Of a DNA stretch of 64,000 nucleotides, positions 45,907-54,900 are shown piece after piece. Below the pieces are notes generated by a model. That model ran no database searches. It was given only the letters and a program-made list of their open reading frames with translations, and was not told the origin of the DNA. Positions within the stretch are counted from its first letter, which is position 1; each line of letters starts with the position of its first letter. Position numbers and translations under genes: made by a program. Source of the DNA: Metallyticus violacea (Eukaryota; Arthropoda; Insecta; Mantodea; Metallyticidae); the NCBI GenBank assembly GCA_030762175.1, contig JAUJEO010000019.1, positions 440,001 to 504,000 of the forward strand, read 5' to 3'.

Positions 45907-48900
45907 CCATAATAGCCATGAACTTATAAACATATAAACATTTATATAATAAGATTATTAGGCCTAATTAGTTTCTGAAATACATTAAAATGTGCTTTAG
46001 TAGAAATCAACTGAATTTTATCAATATACTAGTACTGTAAGGTTATCCAGCCAATAAAATGTGGAAGAACATTTCCAAGACATTGTTAGATTGGTCACTT
46101 ATTCTAAAAAGGCATGTAAGGACAGTGTTTAAGTTGAAGGTCAATAAAATCTGTGGAAATGCAGATTTGTGTGTAATTTAATTGTACTGGTTATATACTT
46201 ATGCATTGCCAGTCAAAATGATGCAATAGAGAGTAAAAAGTTAAATTTATCCAATAGAAGGTAGTGTTTCAAGTTTTTTTCCCCAAAATTTTATGGATGT
46301 TAGTTGCCTACATTTTTAAAATATATTAATCACAAAAGAATTTATAACAATAAATAGCAATGAAAATTTCATTACTGTTTTCTCTTCCAGAAAATGAAAT
46401 ATGGGATTGTTGCATCATTTCATTTTTATGCACTTCATACTTTTCCTAAATGTCATATGTTACACATTTCTACAGTGCTAAAGTGAAAAGGTGGAATCCC
46501 AGAATCAGAGATGCAGTGAAGTCTGTCACAGTGTCTCAAGTTTATCAAATAACCATTATAGTTCAAGAGTTTCTGGGTATAACCAATCATTGGTTATCCT
46601 TACTGTTCTTATCTTTTTTTTATGTCTGATTAATGCATTCTGTATTTGACTTTTTATTCTACATTTCTAATGTAATATATATCTTATTAATTATTATAAA
46701 TATTTATTGATTAATCTGTTATAACTATATAAAATTATCCTGTACTGTAGCCTGATACTTTCTTGTTCAATCGTATATCACGCCATACTAAACTGCAATA
46801 AATTTAAATTTAAAATTGAATGCTTTTCAGCCTCTGAAATATTTCAAGGAGCAGGTGTGTAAAACAAATTTTAGCTGCATAATTTGTGGGAGCTGTACCC
46901 CAAACCATTTATAATTGATCTAAAATGTTTATTATTTTCTCACTTTTCAATATAATTTCTTTGAAGGTCAATATCCTTCTCTCAACTATGCTCTAACATT
47001 TCTATGGCCTCCAGAAAGAAGAGCTGTCCAACCTCTGCAAACTACTGGTCTATGGCATCCATTATTTTACCATCTAATAAAATTATTTTTCATGTTCTCT
47101 TAGTTTTTGAAGCAGCTAGTAATAGATGGAAAACTAAATCTGATTCCACCAAATCAAAATCTGCTTTATCACTTACAGAGCTTACAGCACAATATCTGTG
47201 ACTTTGAGCATTTCACTGATGAAAGATCACATCTTCTCTCAGCTTACCATGACATTTCTCCATGATTGCATTCACAATTTTTAAATTAAGTTTGCATAAC
47301 AATGACTTGCTACTGTAACTTCTCTCTGCAAATATTCAACCAAAATAACAAGTTGTATGTCCTAAAAAAACAGACAGCATAAACTTTCCTGCTGGTGGAC
47401 ATACCCAGTAGTTTACATTTCCATTTATTATTTTAAATTTTGATTTAAGTCCATAATGATGATCTAAGATTCATCCACAGTCATGCATCTGCAAAGTGCT
47501 TATTGTTGTTAATCTGAAAATGTCTTAGAAGTTGCCTACAAATCACAAGTCTCAATCTTCAGGCATCAACATTTAAGGCACCCATTTTGTAGTAAAGTGT
47601 TCCATTTTTAATTCTTTAGAATTTGTCAAAATATTATATTTACTATGGTATGAAAATCTGGTGGTGATCCATCGATCTTGCAAAACTGAATTTATTAATG
47701 TTTTCTTGTGTTTTGACAGTATTTCAAGAACCACCATAATACTCATCTTCTATTAATCATACACATAATCATAGCTTGGATATTGATGATTATGTCATCT
47801 TTTATCTAAAATGTCATAAGTAATACTAATATATATAATTATGCAGGTACCAGAATGGAGACAGATTCTTTCAGTGATGAGTCCAAATTTAATCTCTGGT
47901 CATTGGAAGGAACAGAAAAGGTGAGGAATGCTTTGCAGACTGTGCTTTCTTGGGGAGGACAACATTCGGTGGTGCATAAACTGAAACTCACTTTCTTTGT
48001 TCAAAAAGAAACATCAAGGAGATCCTTGCAAATCATGCCTTTATAGGTCCTATTATAAGTAAACTAAAATATATATATAACAAGAACATATTATAACAGC
48101 ATTATGGCAACAATGGTCACATATGGAGCTAGAGTATGGGCCCATGAAGAGGATAATATATTAATTGCTTTTTAAGAAGGAACAGAGGAAAGGTATCCTC
48201 AGACATGGAAGCTTTTGGCACAACTTTAATAATGGCACTGACATTAAACATAGTAAAACAACAATTTGATATCTGCAAATGAGAATGAGAAGCTTGTTAT
48301 GGGCTAAAGAAGAATCTTGCAAAAGTTGAAAAAATAATAGGCAAAGCTTGTTTCAGAAAACAAAAAAAGATATTAGAGAACTCTTAAAATATTGAGAAGA
48401 AGAGTGGACCAACATACCTAAAGGGAGAAAGGCCTATGAATTTTTCCCTGTGGAAGTACATGACTCAGACAGTAACATCAAAATACATTGGGAAGACTTG
48501 TTCACCATATAACCGACTGAGGAGCATAAAAACATACTGAAAAAAGACTGGAAAGACCTCAGAAGATATATGGCAGCTATTTGAGGTGTAATATAACACC
48601 ATGATGCATAAACTATGAATGTGTAAAGCATGAACAGCTAAGAAGGAGAGAATAATACTAAAAGGATATCATTTCACAGAAACCCTCAAACATAGAAATC
48701 AACTAGATATGACAGATATCATATGAATGAAAGCCAAAACAACACCAGTATAGGTGAAAATACCTATAAGAAGGTCAGGGAGACTCCAAACATCCATACA
48801 GTCTGAAGCAAACCAACAAAAACAGAACAATAGCTATAATTGCAAATAGCCAAATCACCCAAAAGAGAATGCAATGACTGAATGTAAAAGAATGGAAGAA

Positions 48901-51900
48901 GAGGCATGTAAGGTATATGAGGAGAATGCAAGAAGGAAGAAGGCAAAGAAGGAGATTATAAGTGTTTTAGGCACACTGTATATCCCAGTACCACCACAAA
49001 GGGCTCTGTCCCCACTAATGCTGAGAGTTTGCTGAAGATGTTTCTCTGGGGAAGGTCTGAGTGAACTTGGAGAGTAGTGACTTCTATATTTTTACATGTA
49101 GAAACCATAATTAAGAACAAAAAATAAAAACAAATAGAACAATGATATTTATCGCAATAAATTATAAGTAAGCTTAATATAAGTGACTGGCTGACCATAG
49201 TGGATATATTTGTAATTTTAATACACTACCTAAAATATTTAAATTGGGGACACCTTCAGAAGTATTTGGGTAGGTGGGGGGCAGTTGCCACAGAACAACA
49301 AACATGGTTAACAAAATAATTTATTTAATTGTTGCTTCTCCATGGAACTTAATTATATTTATTCACATAAAAATGAAGTTTCACAATTTTATTTTGTATT
49401 TTTTTAGCTGATGCAAGTTAAGGTAAAGAATAGACAAATTCCTTTTTTTATATGCTGCAATTACAGGAGATATTATATCCAGATTTATTTTATCTATTTA
49501 AAGGTACATCTGATCCAGGGATGATTTCTCCATGTAGGAACTAAGGAACTATAAGTTGATTTTTGCATATAGAAAAGGTTAGGTAATTCTTAATCATTAT
49601 AATATAAAAAATTTTATATCTATTTTTATAATACATTGGCTGTCTTATACCATAGATATTGTGAAGATGTATACAGTTTTCCTATTTTAGTTTTACATAG
49701 AGGTGAGGAACTGTAGTAGCTTTCATACAGCTCTTAACAATTTGTCTCAGGGACAGAAAGGGCATAAATATTCATGCTGTTTTTGAAGATCTTGTAAAAA
49801 GTCTCCAGACTTCATCTAATTGACTTGACAGAGAAAAAGAAATTTTGTTTGTCACCCCAAAATTTTTTTGAAGGTTGAACAGGCTCTGTGAAGCTTCATC
49901 CTTTCCACCTACTACTAAATAAAAGGAAGGTTCTTTTGTCAAAGTATCCGAGAAATTTAAAATTGGTGTCAAAAAGATTTTCAGGTAGTCAATATAGCTC
50001 GTCACAATTATTCAGTGTTGTATTAGCTTTTTTGTATACATAATGGCAGGTGAATCATGTGAATATGCTATTGAAAACCTTTTTGAAAAATATTTTACTA
50101 ATTTAAGCCACTGGGAGATGTAAGTTATTTAATTCCTTACATTGCATACGTGCAATAATTGTTTTAAAATAGGAAGTTAAATAAATAGTATATTCGTGGT
50201 AATTGTTTTGAAATAAAAAATTAAATAAAGTAGAAAGCTGCTGATTTTCAATAGCTAATAGTTATATATTTAGTAGTTAGATATATATTTAGAATATACT
50301 ACTATATGCAAATACTATTGTAACATTGTATAAATGCAATAAAGAGAGTAAAAGTTTAATGACTCATCCAGAGATTAACATCTTTAAAAGGGTTAGAGTA
50401 CATGGGATTTAAGTTGGCATATTTTCTACTGACCTTATTTAAGGTCTTTGTCTTCCATGGATTCTAAAATCATTAGGGACAACAACCTTCTTTTGTCATA
50501 ATTCTTAGAAATATCAGGCAGTTTGCACGTCCTTACACATGGTTATTCATATTCAGGCTGCAATAATGTACTTGCTTGCAGTCGAAGTTGCCTTTCTTTT
50601 TGTCTAGTGTCTAGTGAATCGTTACTGTTTATTTTGTTGGTTTCGTTAAAAATCGTCAAAATATTGTGGGAATTGGATAGCTATGCCCTTGCTCTAAATA
50701 TTGAAATGGTTTTTATATATATACACCATCATTCAATAATAATGATAGAAAGTGTTGGGAAATGCAGGAAAGCTTTAAAGTTTGATGGTATGGAGATTGT
50801 TGTAAATGTTCATAATTTTTACAAATGAATATGAGGCCTTAAAATGGGCGTATGCAAGGGGGAGCACAAAGAATCTGTTGGCCACCTCCCCCTCAAGATT
50901 ATTAAAATCATATGTTTCCACTTAATAGCCAAATCATTGATATTTTAAAATAAAGCATTTAAGATAAACATAACTGATTAACCTATATTTTTCTTTGTTA
51001 TGTCGATTTTAAAAATTATGTTGTTTAATTGATTTTTCAAACCTGGAAAATTTTAAACATCTACTTTCAAAAAAATGTTACCCCTCCCTCACAATTATTC
51101 TTTCGATGCCCTTGGCCAGCAATATCTCTGTCCAGTGTTGTAGAGAGAACTGCAGCAGCATTTTGTTTCTTAATGCGAATAATATTTTGCAAAAACAAAA
51201 ACATGCTTTATCGAGTTGAAGTGTTTTGCGGATTCCAGGAAAGAAAAGTCCGAACAAAACCCCAGTAATCGATTTATTCACTGCCACAATAAGACGTGTG
51301 ATATATTAGTTGTATACAATGGATTTTTTTAATCAAACCTACAGGATATAAGTTATGCTTTAATAAAGGAAATTTTTTTAAAGGAGAGCATATGGCGTTT
51401 AAGAGAAATATTTAAGAAAATAAATTTTAGGTATGAAAAAACTCTCAGGAAGGAAAATTCTTAATGGAAAGGTCGGACATTCTTTCTAAAAGATTTAAAT
51501 TCTTAAGGCAAATTCAGGAATTGAGGGCTACCAGTTGCACTATTTATTTAGATGAAACTTGGATTAACGACAGTCAATAAAGATCCTATAGTAAACGAAA
51601 ATGTGTGTCTCACAAACTCAAGCTGTTTCATTTTTAAGTATATCCCCAACCTCGAATTTTCGTTTATTCAGAAATAATGCATATGTGGATTCTGTGGATA
51701 GCGTGAAAGAAAAGATGTAGCATGAAAAAAATTCCAAATAATTCGAAAAAATTATCAAATGTATAAATGTCGGTGGAAAATACTTTGAAAAAACGTTTTT
51801 TTTTTTTTTTTTTTTCCCCTTTGTTTCAAATTTTACACGCCGTCCTGGTAAACTCTCTGTATGGAGGATAATAATCTACCATCCTCTCCCGTCGTGGGAA

Positions 51901-54900
51901 AACCAAAACAGATTACTAAATATCAGCTTTTTGCAGGTGAGCAACCTTTCTGATTATTTGTCGGTGGAGTAGTGGTAACTATACTGCCACTACCTCGGGT
52001 AAACCCAAGATCGTGGGTTCAATCCCGGCCAGGACCGATGGATTTTTTCGGACGTAAAAAGCCCAAGTAAAAGTGCTTCGAAAGGGAATTAAAGCCGTGG
52101 GTCCCGTGTCGTAGCATTTATAGCATGATAAAGAACTTCAAATCTAAAAGAAAAGGCCTCTAGCAAAATTTGTCGGCCGTTCCTCGCCCTGAATTGAATG
52201 GAACGCGAATGGACTGAATTTTTTTTTTTTTTTTTTTTACCAGTGGTGTTTAATGCCCGTCTTTACTACTGAGGTACCACAGGCGGTGAACACTGATGGA
52301 TGATACATGAAATGAAATGGTAAATTGGGAAAGGACTTTTTTTTAAGGAAGGAAGCGTTCAAGCCTAAGTTTAGGATACTCACTCGGTATTTGCCAGTTA
52401 TGAGGATTGAGGAAAAACTGCAAAAAACCGCAGTCAGGGAGGACGGTCCTGGTGAGATTCGAACCCAGACCTCCCGCTCACGAGTCGGCGCCTTAACGAC
52501 CTCGACCACCCGTGGCGGTACTTGAGATGTTAAAGAGCGTCCGTAAATATAGTAAATAATAAGAGTCTCTGCTTACATTTGCTTCAAAAAGTCCCATTGA
52601 AAGATCATTATTGCCTATAACATACGTTTTATAGGAACTGTTTCCCCCCCCCCTCTTTTAATACTGTTTGAATAGTTAGAGGATCCTGACATTACTAACT
52701 CATTTTATTTGAAACAACCTTGTATTACGTAATTTAATATTTTCAAACATAAAATGAGCATGTCTGAGCCATTTCCAAACAATGCTGATTTTTTTAAATT
52801 GAAGGAAATTTTGATAAAACAGGATGTGATTTACAAAATTAATTTTTAGATGGTACCTCAATACGCTCAAAAAATATTAAATTCATAGCATTTGCGTAGG
52901 AAGTTTTCTTTTCTTTTTTTCTTTCTTTCGTTTTTCTTCTTCTTTCGTGCTCACGCTTTCTTTAAAATTAGGAACGATGAACTTATCTGATTTTGAGTGC
53001 AAGCTGCACATGTATAAACAGGAATCTTTTATTTCTTAGAACGTGAATAATTTAACAGTAAGCGAGTATTGTATGTTGAGGAACAGGAGACGAGGGTGAT
53101 GTGCCTCAACAAGTCAAAGCAAATGTGTTACTTACGTTTTTTGCAGCCGGCATTTTGTGGCCAGTCACACACCTGAAGCTTTGGATTGAAATGCAGACCA
53201 GTTGGACAGCGGTCAAGGACTGGCTGACCATGGTCACAGCGATAGAAGAGATTGCAGTCGGTGGGATGTGGAAGATGTACTGTGTGATCCATGGGATCAG
53301 GGTACGGGCACGAAACCTGGCTTCTAGCCAGGCCGCTCACTCCCATAAGAAGTACCACGTAGCACACGAAACCTGCAAATGGTAGAAATGCTCCTAATTC
53401 GGATCGGGAAATGACATCAGTTACCATACTTTAAAACAACTGAGCTACTCTTTTCCAACCATCTATAATCCAAAGCGATTAAAAATAGTTATAAGAACAA
53501 TACCGAGAAATCTGGTTCAATGAAATACCAGTTATATAATTTTTCGGTCAAATTATTCACTCAAAACTTGAGTGCTGAATTTGCAAATAAAAAAACTCTT
53601 CAGATTTTTAAAATATGCAGGCTCTGGTACAAATCATTTAATAATTAACCATGATTCCTCAAAAAGACATATTTGGCTAAATTAATCATCTTCAGACAAC
53701 CTTTTTATATATTAAGGTTTTTCTGTGTTATATCTTCAAATTTAAACCATTATTGCTATATTTTCCCTATAAAATGCAACCCCCTTTAAACAGTAAGGTA
53801 CTTTGTTTTCTGGCTCTGGTATTTCCTTCGCCAAAGTAACTGATGTAGTATAATCGTGATTCGCCAAAAATGTTTAAAATATTTCTTTTAACCATGAGGT
53901 GAAAGTTTACTTTTCAAAGGAATTTTAGCAAAATCTCATTCAATGAAAACGCTGTAGAAATGCATTTGAAATGAAGCTCAAAATTCTTTAAGAACAGCGT
54001 TAGGTCATAACAAATTACAACGATATAATATGTTAGAGAGAGAGAGAGAGAGAAATTAACAGTAAGGTACTGTAGGGGAAACTCACCATGGGTGTCACAC
54101 CTTAGTTTTCATATCAACAGATGGCAGGTGAGGCTCTTTTTTCTATACATTTGGTTGCCGCAGTTTCGTTGACCTATACCGTTGTGTCTGTTTGCGTGAG
54201 TCTTCTAAATTGCATTATCCCAAAATTGCCTTAGTACATGTTTATAACTTTGTGCATTTTCTCTTCTCCTCAAGCTACCCAAGTTAAATCTCAAAATTTC
54301 ACCTATATTTGTGAAGGTGCTACAAGTTATAAGTTGCAGTCATAACCGCTTTTTTTTTTTTTTTTTTTTTTTTCAGTGGTCGAGCGGGGTGAATGGTCTA
54401 AGTAAGGCCGGGATTTGTTGTCACATGCAACAACCTTCCACAATAATGATTTAACTTTTTTCTTTCTTTAGACATTATGGATTTAGAAAAGAAATGTGGA
54501 TAGAGGACAAACTCCACTGGATGTGATGCTTAAAGCATTTAGAGTTTCATTCGTCAACTGCTTTAGATTTTGAAATAAATAAATTGCACATTAATTCGTA
54601 CTACAAGAAAATTCCAGAACAGAGTAATGTGAATATAAGCAAGATTAAACCTTTAACTTCTCTTTTGAAAACGAGGTTTTAATGACACTAAGGAGCAGGA
54701 ATTGATAGAATGTATGCTTCAAGCTTCTGACACATATTTTGGTCCCTCTCCAAAGAAATCAAAAAACAAGCTTATCCTTTGCTTTCCAGGGATGGAATTA
54801 AAATGTCTTGGAAATGAACTCCTAACGCAGGAGGATTGTTTAATGCGTTCATGTCATAATCCAAGGCTCAATATGGAAACCAGAGCAGACCAGTACAGCG

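Larger units (their letters stand above)
44530..46880. other. Intron with a small PLE palindrome and an ATT microsatellite
   Basis: Apart from the palindrome at 45410-45562 and (ATT)n at 45855-45903, I see only AT-rich DNA. Confidence 0.45.

Noticed and set aside
53373..53427. ATG at 53427 as the start of the chitin-binding protein, giving a 99-codon open frame
   Set aside because: A good acceptor (CATTTGCAG) lies between this ATG and the signal-peptide core, and splicing to the exon at 57759-57765 yields a cleaner signal peptide and correct phase.
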